A stretch of 64,000 nt of DNA from Streptomyces sp. NBC_01314 (GTDB taxonomy: Bacteria; Actinomycetota; Actinomycetes; Streptomycetales; Streptomycetaceae), in assembly GCF_041435215.1 (NCBI RefSeq), contig NZ_CP108394.1:806001-870000 (forward strand). The letters run 5' to 3'. This document shows positions 28,325-36,043 of the stretch, one piece after another; position 1 is the stretch's first letter, and each line of letters opens with the position of its first letter. The translations under genes and the position numbers were made by a program. Under the pieces are notes generated by a model. That model was not told the origin of the DNA. It saw only the letters and a program-made list of their open reading frames with translations, and did no database searches.

Positions 28325-28382
28325 GGCGCCTCGCGGATGACACGGCGCCTCGCGGATGACACGGGGTTGCTCGGATGACACG
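28325..28382. repeat. Short direct repeats in an intergenic region
   Basis: Two tandem copies of a 19-bp unit (GGCGCCTCGCGGATGACAC) and a third diverged copy (GTTGCTCGGATGACAC) lie just after the GntR stop. The rest of the 342-bp gap up to 28643 shows no gene. It must hold the promoter for the cluster that starts at 28644. Confidence 0.75.
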
Positions 28383-28643
28383 GTGTTGCGCGAGCGCCCG
28401 ACCGCGGGGAACCGTAGCGCCCGTGCCACGCGCACAGCCGAATTTTTGACTCAGCCGTACCCCGACGGCCGGTCCGGAAGTGGAGGCATTGTTGGTCACC
28501 GCTGTCCCTCACATACTTCAATACCCGCGGCGGCCACGCTGCCGGCTCCCCCACGCAGCCCGAACTCGTCGCCCTTCGGCGGCTGGCCCCGCGCCGCGGG
28601 TCGACACCCATGCACAGACTCACTTGACTTGAGGAGGCTCGAA

Positions 28644-28880
28644 ATGTCGTCGTACCTGGGCGGTGACCGCATCGCACTCGCCTCACCATCCGCGTCGGAC
28701 GGGCTCCTGGCCGCGATCACCGGGGGCCCCGCCGGTGTCGCTGCCGGGACCACTGCCGTGATGCCGGCCGCCCCCCTCTCGCCCCACCGTGTGTGGCGCG
28801 GCGGCCAACATGAACACGCGCGAGCCAACTGGGCACGCTCGATGTCGGCGTCGCGGCGGCGAACGGTGCGGCAGCCATGA
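28644..28880 (+). CDS. Small protein of unknown function coupled to the cyclodeaminase gene
   Basis: A 78-residue ORF with a strong ribosome binding site (GAGGAGG at 28631-28637) and a 4-bp ATGA overlap with the next gene; both are signs of real translation. The first half is Ala/Gly/Ser-rich (MSSYLGGDRIALASPS, ITGGPAGVAAGTTAVMP). The second half is basic (HRVWRGGQ, SASRRRTVRQP). I do not recognise it. It could be the start of a larger enzyme that has been cut down by deletion, given the many gene remnants downstream. A genuine small leader-type protein is the alternative. Confidence 0.5.
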   Translation: MSSYLGGDRIALASPSASDGLLAAITGGPAGVAAGTTAVMPAAPLSPHRVWRGGQHEHARANWARSMSASRRRTVRQP

Positions 28881-29878
28881 GATTCCTCGACGAGCAGGAC
28901 GTCCGTTCCCTCCTCGACCTCGACACCGCGTTCTCCTCGCAGCGGACGGCCTTCATCGCTCTCGCTCAGGGAGAGGCGTGGCAACCCGAGAAGATCCTGG
29001 GTGGCCACGCAGCAGACGAGCCCGACACCGTCTTCTGCTATGCCTCCCGCCTCGACCGCCGGAGCGGCCCCGTCTGCAAGTTCGGAAGCGTCAATCCCGG
29101 GAACGCGGTGGCGGGCCGACCAACAGTGAATGCCGTGGTCGCCGTGCTCGACCCCCACACCGGCGTTCCTGTGGCCTTCATGGACGGCACAGCGCTCACC
29201 ACGCTGCGGACAGCCGCTGCCAGCGCGGTCGCGGTCGGGGCACTGGCCAGGAAGAACGCGACCCGTCTCCTCGTACTGGGGTCCGGCGTGCAGGGGCAGG
29301 CGCACATCGCCGCACTGCAGCGCGACAGGGCCTACACGTGGACCGGAATGTGGTCACCGCGCCCGTCCTCGCTCGGGGCGTCCGTCGGCCGACTGCGCGA
29401 GCAGGGGTTCGACGTCGAGCAGGTGAAGTCCCTGAGTGACGCGATCGCCGAGGCGGACGTCGTCGTCTGCGCCACCTTGGCCACGGAGCCGCTGTTCTCC
29501 GCGCGCGAGCTCTCCCCCGGTGCCACCGTCGTCACGGTCGGATCCTTCGACCGGCACCGCTGCGAGATCGGACCCGACGTCCTCCGCGCCAGCCGTCACG
29601 TCGTCGTCGACCACGAACCGACGGCACGGCAGAACTGCGGTCCGATCATCGCGGCTCTCGCCCGGGCCGACGCGGCGGAGCTGGAGGTCCTCGAACTCGG
29701 CCATGTTCTGACCGGTGCCGCGACCGGTCGCGGCAACGACGACGACATCGTCACGTACATCAGCGCCGGCCTCGGCGTTCAGGACGCGGCAGCGGCCTGG
29801 AGCGTCTACCAGCGGGCCGAGGCACACGGCGTCGGCCAGAGCGTCGACTGGCCGCGAAATACCGGAGGTGCGGAATGA
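28877..29878 (+). CDS. Ornithine cyclodeaminase/mu-crystallin family enzyme
   Basis: A 333-residue protein with the family N-terminal fold (FLDEQDVRSLLDLDTA), the substrate-side block GRPTVNAVVAVLD and MDGTALTTLRTAAASAVA, and the NAD(P) Rossmann motif LLVLGSGVQGQAHIAAL. Family members include ornithine cyclodeaminase, alanine dehydrogenase and 1-pyrroline-2-carboxylate reductase. With proline-derivative catabolism on both sides, pyrroline-2-carboxylate reduction to proline is an attractive role. That is inference only. It overlaps the ORFs on both sides by 4 bp (ATGA). Confidence 0.82.
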   Translation: MRFLDEQDVRSLLDLDTAFSSQRTAFIALAQGEAWQPEKILGGHAADEPDTVFCYASRLDRRSGPVCKFGSVNPGNAVAGRPTVNAVVAVLDPHTGVPVAFMDGTALTTLRTAAASAVAVGALARKNATRLLVLGSGVQGQAHIAALQRDRAYTWTGMWSPRPSSLGASVGRLREQGFDVEQVKSLSDAIAEADVVVCATLATEPLFSARELSPGATVVTVGSFDRHRCEIGPDVLRASRHVVVDHEPTARQNCGPIIAALARADAAELEVLELGHVLTGAATGRGNDDDIVTYISAGLGVQDAAAAWSVYQRAEAHGVGQSVDWPRNTGGAE

Positions 29879-30060
29879 GTGTCGGACCCCCAGCTGAGTT
29901 CCGTCCGAGTCCGTTCGTCCTCAAGAACCTGCCTCTGCGCAAACGGATCGTCAGCACCTCATAGCCGGAGCACCCTATAGCCGGCCTACGGCGAGGACGG
30001 CCTGCCCAAAGATCGCTATCGCGCCTACCACGTCGAACTGCCCGTGTCGGCGCCGCGCTG
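29875..30060 (+). pseudogene. Truncated N-terminus of an Old Yellow Enzyme-type demethylase/oxidoreductase
   Basis: An ATG overlapping the cyclodeaminase stop opens a frame reading FRPSPFVLKNLPLRKRIVST, which hits a stop at 29962-29964. About 20 bp later, in a different frame, AYGEDGLPKDRYRAYHVE follows. Joined, these match the first 60 or so residues of the FMN-dependent Old Yellow Enzyme/trimethylamine dehydrogenase group, whose members include N-methylproline demethylases. The remaining 600 residues are missing. A duplicated ATAGCCGG at the break suggests how the frame was lost. The ATGA coupling implies that the intact gene was once the third of this operon. Confidence 0.65.
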
Positions 30061-30133
30061 ACCGTGCGGCCCGCTGTGGCCTTTCTCCAACCGCGAGTAC
30101 CACGGTGCTGACGCCGACGGCCTCGCGAACTCC

Positions 30134-30310
30134 TCACCAGGCATACGCCTGCGGGGCTTCTCCCGGTCCCGGCCAGATGCGGTCGAGTCTTTCCACGACC
30201 TCGTCGTCCAACTGCACGGAGAGCGCGCCGAGGTTGGACCGCAGTTCCTCGCTCGTCGTCGCTCCGGTGACCGTGGTGGAGACGCCAGGATTGCGCAACA
30301 CAGCGTCGGC
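30134..30310 (-). pseudogene. C-terminal fragment of an aldo/keto reductase
   Basis: On the minus strand about 58 residues are readable up to a natural stop: ADAVLRNPGVSTTVTGATT, SEELRSNLGALSVQLDDEVV, then LDRIWPGPGEAPQAYAW. This is the C-terminal end of aldo/keto reductases (the NADPH-contact GATTxEQLxxN region and final helix). The gene is cut at about 30310, exactly where a plus-strand xanthine dehydrogenase fragment begins. Confidence 0.65.
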
Positions 30311-30836
30311 ACCGCCGTCCTCGGAGCCTGCGACAAGGTCCGACGGCAGGCGATCGAACTGGCGGTCGCGGATCGCGCATCACCGCTGTACGGGGCGGCG
30401 TTCCTACCACGCCTACAACACCACCTTCGCCGAGGTCGCCGTCGACGCGCCCCTGGGCCTGGTACGGGTGCGGAGGATGCTCGGCGTGTACGACGCCGGC
30501 CGCATCATCAGCCCCAAGCTCGCCGACAGCCAGGCGATCGGCGGCATCGTCGGCGGCATCGGCACGACCCTGCTGGAGCACACGACCACCGACCATCGCG
30601 ACGGCCGAATCGTCAACGCCAACCTCGCCGACTACCTCGTCCCCGTCAACGCCGACGTCCCCGACGTCCGGGCGATCTACCTGGACGGCGAGGACAACGA
30701 CGGCAACGCACTCGGCGTCAAGGGGCTCGGCGAGGTCGTCCAGGTAGGAGTGGCGGCCGCCATCGGCAACGCCGTCTTCAACGCCACCGGCCGCCGAGTC
30801 CGTCAACTGCCCATCACGGCCGAGGAGTTCCTCTGA
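30305..30836 (+). pseudogene. Xanthine dehydrogenase molybdenum-subunit remnant
   Basis: Two pieces in different frames. The first, 30305-30400, reads VLGACDKVRRQAIELAVADR. The second, from about 30408 to a natural stop at 30836, reads TTFAEVAVDAPLGLVRVRRM, GVYDAGRIISPKLADSQAIG and VKGLGEVVQVGVAAAIGNAV. Both belong to the C-terminal region of YagR/CoxL-type molybdopterin subunits. About 100 residues between them and the entire first 450 residues are missing, so it is a deletion remnant. Confidence 0.75.
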
Positions 30837-30900
30837 TTGCGGCACACAGGGCACACCCCGACCGGTCCGGCTTCCGGCCTCCCTCACACGGAGCACACCC

Positions 30901-31180
30901 ATGCTGAACATCGCGACACTCTGCACCGCTGGTGCCGCGAAGCCCGCCCCTTCACCACCGTCGTCGACGTCATCGGCAGCGCACCCCTGCCCGACGGCAC
31001 GTCGGTCGCGGTGGACGCGGTAGACGCGGTAGACGCGGACGGCAACGCAGACGGCAGCATCTCCGGCGACCGGCCGCGTCGACGGAGCCGTCTACGAGCT
31101 GTGCCGACAGGTCCTCCACGATGAGGGTCCACCCCCAGCGCGCCTGGTTCGGCTACTCCGACGAGGACATGCGACAGGGC
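30901..31180 (+). pseudogene. XdhC/CoxI-type maturation factor remnant
   Basis: An ATG (MLNIAT) then a shifted frame reads LHRWCREARPFTTVVDVIGS, APLPDGTSVAVDAVDAVDAD, then VYELCRQVLHDEGPPPAR and, in another frame, RAWFGYSDED. These are successive blocks of the XdhC N-terminal domain. The VDAVDAVDA stretch is a triplication of a 9-bp unit, and the usual GCVEGAVYE has become disrupted. XdhC genes normally follow the molybdenum subunit gene, as here. A decayed xanthine dehydrogenase operon is therefore present. Confidence 0.65.
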
Positions 31181-31321
31181 GCACAGGCCACTGCCGAGAG
31201 GAACACGCTCAGGCCGATGAGTAACAGATGTAGAGGTTTTCGCCGCCCAGGTCCCGAGTGATACGTCGCAGCGTGGTGCCGACGAAGGGCGGGACGGCAG
31301 ACACAGCCAGACACCGCCGAC

Positions 31322-31353
31322 TTGCACCTGACGTTGGCGTCAGATTTTAGCGT
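31322..31353 (+). promoter_or_regulatory. MerR-type promoter/operator, copy 1
   Basis: TTGCAC (31322-31327) and TAGCGT (31348-31353) are separated by 20 bp containing CTGACGTTGGCGTCAG, a near-palindrome. Over-long spacers of 19-20 bp with a central palindrome are the hallmark of MerR-activated promoters. The same arrangement occurs at 35149-35180 and, inverted, at 37087-37118 next to merR. This copy lies 101 bp upstream of the oxidoreductase gene at 31454. Confidence 0.7.
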
Positions 31354-31453
31354 GGCTGCTGTTGGCGCTCCGCAGCTCACCGCGGACATCGCCTCCCTAC
31401 GTCAATGACGCCGCGTCTGCTGTGAGCAGGTGCGACCGACAGCAGGAGTACTC

Positions 31454-32389
31454 ATGCGTGCAGCTGTTTACCGTTCGCTCGGCGGCCCGGACGTGGTCGA
31501 GGTCGTCGAGGTCGACAAGCCTGTCCCGGGCTTGAGCGAGATTCGTATCAAGGTTCAGGCGGCCGCGCTCAATCCGGCCGATGCGGCGGCCTGGGGCGGG
31601 GGCTACTTCCCGGCTCCGCCGGAGGGGGTCGCCTATGGCCTCGGCTGGGATGTCGCGGGCGTCGTCGACGCCGTCGGCCCGGGTATCCACTGGAAGCCCG
31701 GGCAGCCCGTCATCGCGTTCAGCCACGTCTTGCCTCTGGGGCTGAACCGGGGTCAGGCCGAGTACATCGTGGTTCCTTCCCAGGCGATCGCCGCAGCACC
31801 CTCGGGTGTCGACCCCGTCCACGCCGCCACCATCCCCCTGAACGGCCTGACGGCGGCCCAGTCCGTCGAACTGCTCGGCATCCAGGCGGGCCAGACCGTG
31901 CTCATCACCGGTGCGGAGGGGGCGGTCGGCGGCTACGCGGTGCAGCTTGCCAAGCGCCGGGGAGCCGTGGTCATCGCGACCGACCTGTCGCCCGAGGGCA
32001 AGTTCGCGACCGAGGTGGCGGGGGCCGACGTGTACGTGCCGGCGTCGCAGACGCCGGCCGAGGCCGTCCGCAAGGTACGTCCCGAAGGGGTCGACGCCGT
32101 TCTGGACACGGCCAGGCTGGGGCAGGCCGTCATCGGGGCGGTGGCGGACGGCGGCAGGTTCGTGACCACGCGGCTCGACGCCCTGCCCCAGGCCGAGCGG
32201 GGCATCCGGGTACTGCTGACCCAGGTCGGCCCGGACGCAGCGATGCTCACGACGCTGTCCGATCTGGCCGCGGCCGGAGACCTGGCGTTGCGCGTGGCCG
32301 AGACCTATCCACTGGGGGAGGCCGCGCGGGCTTACGCGCGCATGACCAGGGGCGGGCTCCAGGGGCGTGTCGTCCTCACCATGGAGTGA
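31454..32389 (+). CDS. NADP-dependent quinone oxidoreductase (zinc-less MDR family)
   Basis: A 311-residue protein starting MRAAVYRSLGGPDVVEVVEV. GroES-like region IRIKVQAAALNPADA, nucleotide motif VLITGAEGAVGGYAVQLAKR and C-terminal GGLQGRVVLTME are typical of zeta-crystallin-type NADPH:quinone reductases. No zinc ligands are present. GGAG at 31445-31448 supports the ATG at 31454. A MerR-type promoter element lies upstream, so it is probably induced together with the short-chain dehydrogenase and DJ-1 genes at 35-37 kb. Confidence 0.85.
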   Translation: MRAAVYRSLGGPDVVEVVEVDKPVPGLSEIRIKVQAAALNPADAAAWGGGYFPAPPEGVAYGLGWDVAGVVDAVGPGIHWKPGQPVIAFSHVLPLGLNRGQAEYIVVPSQAIAAAPSGVDPVHAATIPLNGLTAAQSVELLGIQAGQTVLITGAEGAVGGYAVQLAKRRGAVVIATDLSPEGKFATEVAGADVYVPASQTPAEAVRKVRPEGVDAVLDTARLGQAVIGAVADGGRFVTTRLDALPQAERGIRVLLTQVGPDAAMLTTLSDLAAAGDLALRVAETYPLGEAARAYARMTRGGLQGRVVLTME

Positions 32390-32502
32390 GATGGCGTGAG
32401 ATGGAGTGGGCCCGGGGCCCTCTCGTGCGGCTGTGGCGCGGCAGGACCGTGCGGTAGAGGACGGGGCACCGGCTCGTACGGTCCTGAGACCGTGGTGAGG
32501 TC

Positions 32503-32786
32503 TGTCGCTGAGTCGGCCTGCCGCACGCCGCTTGTGAGCGGTGTGCGGCAGGCCGATTCAGGTGGTACCGGGTACCGATTTATGGGGTGGCCGTGGTCAG
32601 GGTGGCTCGAGTCCGTGGCCACCCCGATGATCTCGTCGAGGCGGGCACGTACTGCCGTCAGGTCGCCGATCTGGCGGTCGATGCGGGCCCGTTCGGTGAT
32701 GAGGCTGTCGGTGAACCCGACGGGCGATTCGCCCTCGTTCATGCACCGCGGCAGGACCTCGCGGACGAGCCTGCTCGACAGGCCGG
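32503..32786 (-). repeat. Inverted-repeat arm A: truncated second copy of the merR 3' half
   Basis: On the minus strand this stretch is nearly identical to 37317-37673. It carries merR codons from residue 56 onward (LSSRLVREVLPRCMNEGE, then ARIDRQIGDLTAVRARLDEI) and the terminator palindrome. The copy lacks about 73 bp present in the other arm between the end of merR and the palindrome. It has no helix-turn-helix half, so it is not a gene by itself. Read from its copy of the MNEGE codons, the frame runs on to a stop at 32332, giving a different, longer tail. Confidence 0.85.
32509..32560. terminator. Long stem-loop within arm A
   Basis: A palindrome of about 24-bp arms with two mismatches (TGAGTCGGCCTGCCGCAC paired with its complement) lies 120 bp after the oxidoreductase gene. 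It serves as a likely terminator for that gene and is the twin of 37616-37667. The rest of the 32390-33049 gap shows only arm A sequence and unrecognised DNA. Confidence 0.7.
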
Positions 32787-32993
32787 GGTGGCTTCAGAGC
32801 CGACCGGCGATTCCCAGGCGGCGGAATTGCACAATGCCGGAGATGCGCACGTCCGTGCCCGATACGGCGGGACTGATGCCTCGACAGGCGGGCCCCGCAC
32901 CTGGGACGTGCGGCAGCAGCAACCACAGCCGACAGGAACCACCGAACCGCCGCCAGATGTCCTCTTGCATGTTCTATGCCATACCCCATAAGT

Positions 32994-33005
32994 TACCGAC
33001 AGGTA
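32994..33005. promoter_or_regulatory. Short palindrome TACC-GACA-GGTA upstream of tetR
   Basis: An inverted repeat with 4-bp arms and the surrounding TTACCGACAGGTAGC lies 45 bp before the TetR start. LmrA/YxaF-type TetR repressors bind sites of the form GACAGGTA, so autoregulation is plausible. Confidence 0.4.
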
Positions 33006-33049
33006 GCTCGCTCGGCGGGCCATGACGCCGTCGGAAGGGTGGTGGGCGG

Positions 33050-33661
33050 ATGAACCCGCGCAGGAGTGACAGCCGTGACCGGATGATCCTCGGTGCTGCC
33101 GCTCTGCTGCGTGAGTACGGGGCGAACGCGACCAGCATCGACCGGGTACTCGCACACAGCGGAGCCCCTCGGGGCTCGGTGTATCACCACTTCCCCGGCG
33201 GGCGGACGCAGCTCATCGGCGAGGCGGTGGCACTGGCGGGGGACTTCATAGCGGGCATGATCGACGCCGCCATGCAGACGGACGACCCGGTGGAGGCCGT
33301 CGACGCGTTCTTCGCGCTGTGGCGCGACCGGCTCGTGGAGAGCGGCTTCCGAGCCGGCTGCCCGATCGTGGCGGTGGCCGTCGAGACCAACGACGACGCA
33401 CCCCAGCTCGCCCTCTCGGCAGCCGCCGTCTTCGCCCGCTGGCAGGAGGCCCTCGCGGGCCTGTTCGTCCGGCACGGCCTGACCGAGGAACGCAGCCGTC
33501 GGCTGGGCGCCTTCATCATCGCCGCGGTCGAAGGCGCGGTGATCATGTGCCGGGCCGAGCAGAGCACCGCTCCGATCGAGGCAGCCGCCACCGAGATCCA
33601 CGACCTGCTCCGCCACACCTTGCGCGACCGCCCTGGTGCCGAACCCGGACCCCGGCCGTAG
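33050..33661 (+). CDS. TetR-family repressor (LmrA/YxaF-like)
   Basis: A 203-residue protein. The N-terminal helix-turn-helix is AAALLREYGANATSIDRVLAH, SGAPRGSVYHHFPGGRTQL, and the C-terminal ligand domain contains AGCPIVAVAVETND, a motif of the LmrA/YxaF group. It ends 64 bp before an enoyl-CoA hydratase-family gene in the same direction and probably controls it. Confidence 0.88.
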   Translation: MNPRRSDSRDRMILGAAALLREYGANATSIDRVLAHSGAPRGSVYHHFPGGRTQLIGEAVALAGDFIAGMIDAAMQTDDPVEAVDAFFALWRDRLVESGFRAGCPIVAVAVETNDDAPQLALSAAAVFARWQEALAGLFVRHGLTEERSRRLGAFIIAAVEGAVIMCRAEQSTAPIEAAATEIHDLLRHTLRDRPGAEPGPRP

Positions 33662-33725
33662 CCCACAGCCACTTCACCCCGTCAACTCACCTCGAATCAC
33701 CTTGAATCACCTCGAAGGAATCGCC

Positions 33726-34397
33726 ATGCCCTCACTCGACCGCCACGACAACGTCTTCGTCCTCGACCTCGGAGACGGAGAGAACCGTTTCCACCCCGAC
33801 TGGCTCACTGCCGTCAGTGCCGCGATCGACGAGGTGGAGAAGGCGGAAGGCCCCCGCGCCCTGGTCACCACCGCCACCGGCAAGTTCTACTCCAACGGGC
33901 TCGACCTGGACTGGCTGTTCGCCCACGCCGACCAGTACGACGGCTACGTCGTCTCGGTCCATGAACTGTTCGCGCGAATGCTGTCGCTGCCGGTCATCAC
34001 AGTGGCCGCGCTGCAGGGGCACACCTTCGCCGCCGGCGCGATGTTCTCCCTCGCCCACGACTTCCGCGTGATGCGCGCCGACCGCGGCTACTGGTGCCTT
34101 CCCGAAGCGGACATCAACATCCCCTTCACCCCCGGCATGGCCGCCCTCATCCAGTCCCGCCTGGCTCCGCAGACCGCCCACGAGGCCATGGTCACCGCCC
34201 GCCGCTACGGCGGCTCCGACGCCGCAGCCGCCGGCATCGTCGACCAGTCGGTCACCGAGGACGCCGTGCGCTCCACCGCCATCGAGATCGCCCAGGCACA
34301 GGTGGCCAAGGCCGGCGACACGCTCGGCACCATCAAGTCCCGCATGTACGCCCCGGCCTTGGCCACCCTGCGCGACACCACCAACCCGCTCGGCTGA
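33726..34397 (+). CDS. Enoyl-CoA hydratase/isomerase family protein
   Basis: A 223-residue crotonase-fold protein, short compared with the usual 255-265. Oxyanion-hole segments FYSNGLDLDWLF and ALQGHTFAAGAMFSLAHDFR are present, and the CoA-binding N-terminal strand is normal. The acidic residue in LPEADINIPFTPGM resembles the isomerase subgroup (delta3-delta2-enoyl-CoA isomerase) more than the hydratase, which has two Glu. GAAGGA precedes the ATG at 33726. Its substrate is unknown. It forms a unit with the preceding tetR. Confidence 0.8.
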   Translation: MPSLDRHDNVFVLDLGDGENRFHPDWLTAVSAAIDEVEKAEGPRALVTTATGKFYSNGLDLDWLFAHADQYDGYVVSVHELFARMLSLPVITVAALQGHTFAAGAMFSLAHDFRVMRADRGYWCLPEADINIPFTPGMAALIQSRLAPQTAHEAMVTARRYGGSDAAAAGIVDQSVTEDAVRSTAIEIAQAQVAKAGDTLGTIKSRMYAPALATLRDTTNPLG

Positions 34398-34444
34398 CCC
34401 GCACCTCACCGACCGCACACCACGCGCCCCGGGCCCTGGCGCCG

Positions 34445-34640
34445 TGCTTCGGAACCATGCCCCCGGGTCTCGGTTGGCGGCGCCGAGGAACAAGAGGATC
34501 TCGGCGCCCTCGGGGATGACAGTGCCGGCGGCGGTGAGGTCGGCGGTGGCGGTGCGGAAGAAGGTCTGCACCGCCACCGCCGGCGCACCGCCTCGTCGAA
34601 GGCGACCCGCGCCAACTCCGGCCGCTCCCTGAGACGTCGT
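34445..34640 (-). pseudogene. Cytochrome P450 internal fragment
   Basis: On the minus strand LRERPELARVAFDEAVRR is followed, after a change of frame, by VQTFFRTATADLTAAGTVIP and EGAEILLFLGAANRDP. This corresponds to the P450 region from the K helix to the beta strand before the heme loop. The I-helix, heme Cys loop and both ends are missing. It abuts the hypothetical gene that ends at 34651. Confidence 0.65.
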
Positions 34641-34650
34641 TGCATATTGG

Positions 34651-35121
34651 TCAGCCGCTGGGGAACCACACCACCGAGAGGTGCTGGTCGTGGTTTCCCT
34701 GCGCCCACCGGGCTGCCGTGATCTCGTAGCCCGACACATGCGCGCACAGTTGGAGCAAAAGCGGCGGCATTTCCGGTTCGCTCAGCAGGTCAGCATGTTT
34801 GATGACCAGGTCGCGCATGGCCTGGATGTTCGGAAGAAAGACGGTAGTCACCCACAGTCGCCACTCGGTGAGCTCTTCTGGGGTGGGCGGGGTCTCATGA
34901 GCGAACGGTGACGTTCCGCCAGGGCGGGCGTGACGTTCCACGAACGCGCCGAAGGTGCGGCTGTTGGTTTCCGTGAGGGCGAACAGGGGCCCGCGAAAGT
35001 CGCTGAGCTGGCGATTCACGCGGGCCAGGCGCTCTTGACGCTGCGACAGGCGCAGGCCGTTGAGGTACGTGACGACATAGCCGGCAAACGCCAGCCCAAT
35101 GGTGACGACCACTGCGATCAT
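34651..35121 (-). CDS. Membrane-anchored hypothetical protein
   Basis: A 156-residue product with an N-terminal membrane segment of about 20 residues (VVVTIGLAFAGYVVTYL), followed by a basic, probably cytoplasmic helical stretch (LSQRQERLARVNRQLSDF). The rest is soluble (EWRLWVTTVFLPNIQAMRDL). I do not recognise a named family, although similar small anchored proteins are frequent in Streptomyces. No strong ribosome binding site is seen. It is divergent from the MerR-type element at 35149. Confidence 0.6.
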   Translation of the reverse strand: MIAVVVTIGLAFAGYVVTYLNGLRLSQRQERLARVNRQLSDFRGPLFALTETNSRTFGAFVERHARPGGTSPFAHETPPTPEELTEWRLWVTTVFLPNIQAMRDLVIKHADLLSEPEMPPLLLQLCAHVSGYEITAARWAQGNHDQHLSVVWFPSG

Positions 35122-35148
35122 GAAGGCCGATGTTAACGAGCATCAGGC

Positions 35149-35180
35149 TTGCACCTGACGTTAGCGTGAGGTTCTAGCGT
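35149..35180 (+). promoter_or_regulatory. MerR-type promoter/operator, copy 2
   Basis: TTGCAC (35149-35154), 20-bp spacer holding ACCTGACGTTAGCGTGAGGT in its vicinity, and TAGCGT (35175-35180). The 20-bp block is an imperfect palindrome (arms ACCT...AGGT). It has the same -35, -10 and spacer length as copy 1 at 31322 and lies 63 bp upstream of the short-chain dehydrogenase gene. Confidence 0.75.
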
Positions 35181-35243
35181 AGCTGTCGTCGGTCCCCACC
35201 AGGGCGTTCCCGACGACGCATTCCTACGTGAAGGACCACTCCC

Positions 35244-35954
35244 ATGGACATCGCCAACTCCGTCGCTCTCGTCACGGGTGCGAGCCGCGGCCTCGGCCGC
35301 CACTTCGCCACCCAGTTGCTGGAGCGGGGAGCGTCCAAGGTGTACGCCACGGCACGCAACCCTGAGAACGTTGATCTGCCCGGAGCGGAGATGCTCCGGC
35401 TCGACATCACCGACCCGGCCTCCGTCGCCGCCGTGGCGGAAGCCGCCTCGGACGTGACGCTGCTGGTCAACAACGCCGGGATCATCACCATCAATAGCCT
35501 GGTGAACGGCGACCTGGACCAGATCGAACTGGAGATGGACACCGCCTACTACGGCCCGTTGCGCATGATCCGGGCCTTCGCCCCGATCCTGAAGGCGGGT
35601 GGCGGCGGGGCGATCGTCAACGTCCTGTCGGTCGGGTCCTGGACCCCTTCCGAACACTGGGGTGCCTACAGTGCGGCCAAGGCCGCCGCCTGGAGCCTGA
35701 CCAACAGCGTCCGCCTCGAACTCTCCGCACAGAACACCCTGGTCACCGGCGTGTACATGGGACCCACCGACACGGACATGGCCAAGGGGCAGCTGTTCGA
35801 GAAGAACGATCCGGCCGATGTCGCCAGGGCCGCGCTCGACGGGGTCGAGGCCAAGCAGTCCGAGGTCATCGCCGACGCGATGTCCATGCAGGCCAAGGCT
35901 GACCTGGCCCTGGACCCCGCCGTGATCTACACACCGGCCACAGCCACCGCCTGA
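35244..35954 (+). CDS. Short-chain dehydrogenase/reductase
   Basis: A 236-residue classical SDR: cofactor motif TGASRGLGRHFA, NNAG at the LLVNNAGIIT strand, catalytic Ser in VLSVGSW and Tyr-x3-Lys in AYSAAKAAAW. It likely prefers NADPH because Arg follows the Gly-rich loop. It lies directly downstream of MerR-type element copy 2 and 89 bp before the DJ-1 family gene, with which it is probably co-transcribed. Confidence 0.88.
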   Translation: MDIANSVALVTGASRGLGRHFATQLLERGASKVYATARNPENVDLPGAEMLRLDITDPASVAAVAEAASDVTLLVNNAGIITINSLVNGDLDQIELEMDTAYYGPLRMIRAFAPILKAGGGGAIVNVLSVGSWTPSEHWGAYSAAKAAAWSLTNSVRLELSAQNTLVTGVYMGPTDTDMAKGQLFEKNDPADVARAALDGVEAKQSEVIADAMSMQAKADLALDPAVIYTPATATA

Positions 35955-36043
35955 CCACCACCGTCACTCGCCGCTCCGTGCTGCAAGCCGCAACCGAAAC
36001 GCACCCCCCATCCCCCGGCCCGTACACCGAAAGAGGTCATGTC

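Noticed and set aside
31205..31300. Possible fragment of a major facilitator drug exporter on the minus strand (LRRITRDLGGENLY)
   Set aside because: The similarity is too short and rests on a common motif.
32503..32786. Second functional merR gene on the minus strand
   Set aside because: The helix-turn-helix half is missing and the frame begins without a start signal; it is only a repeat arm.
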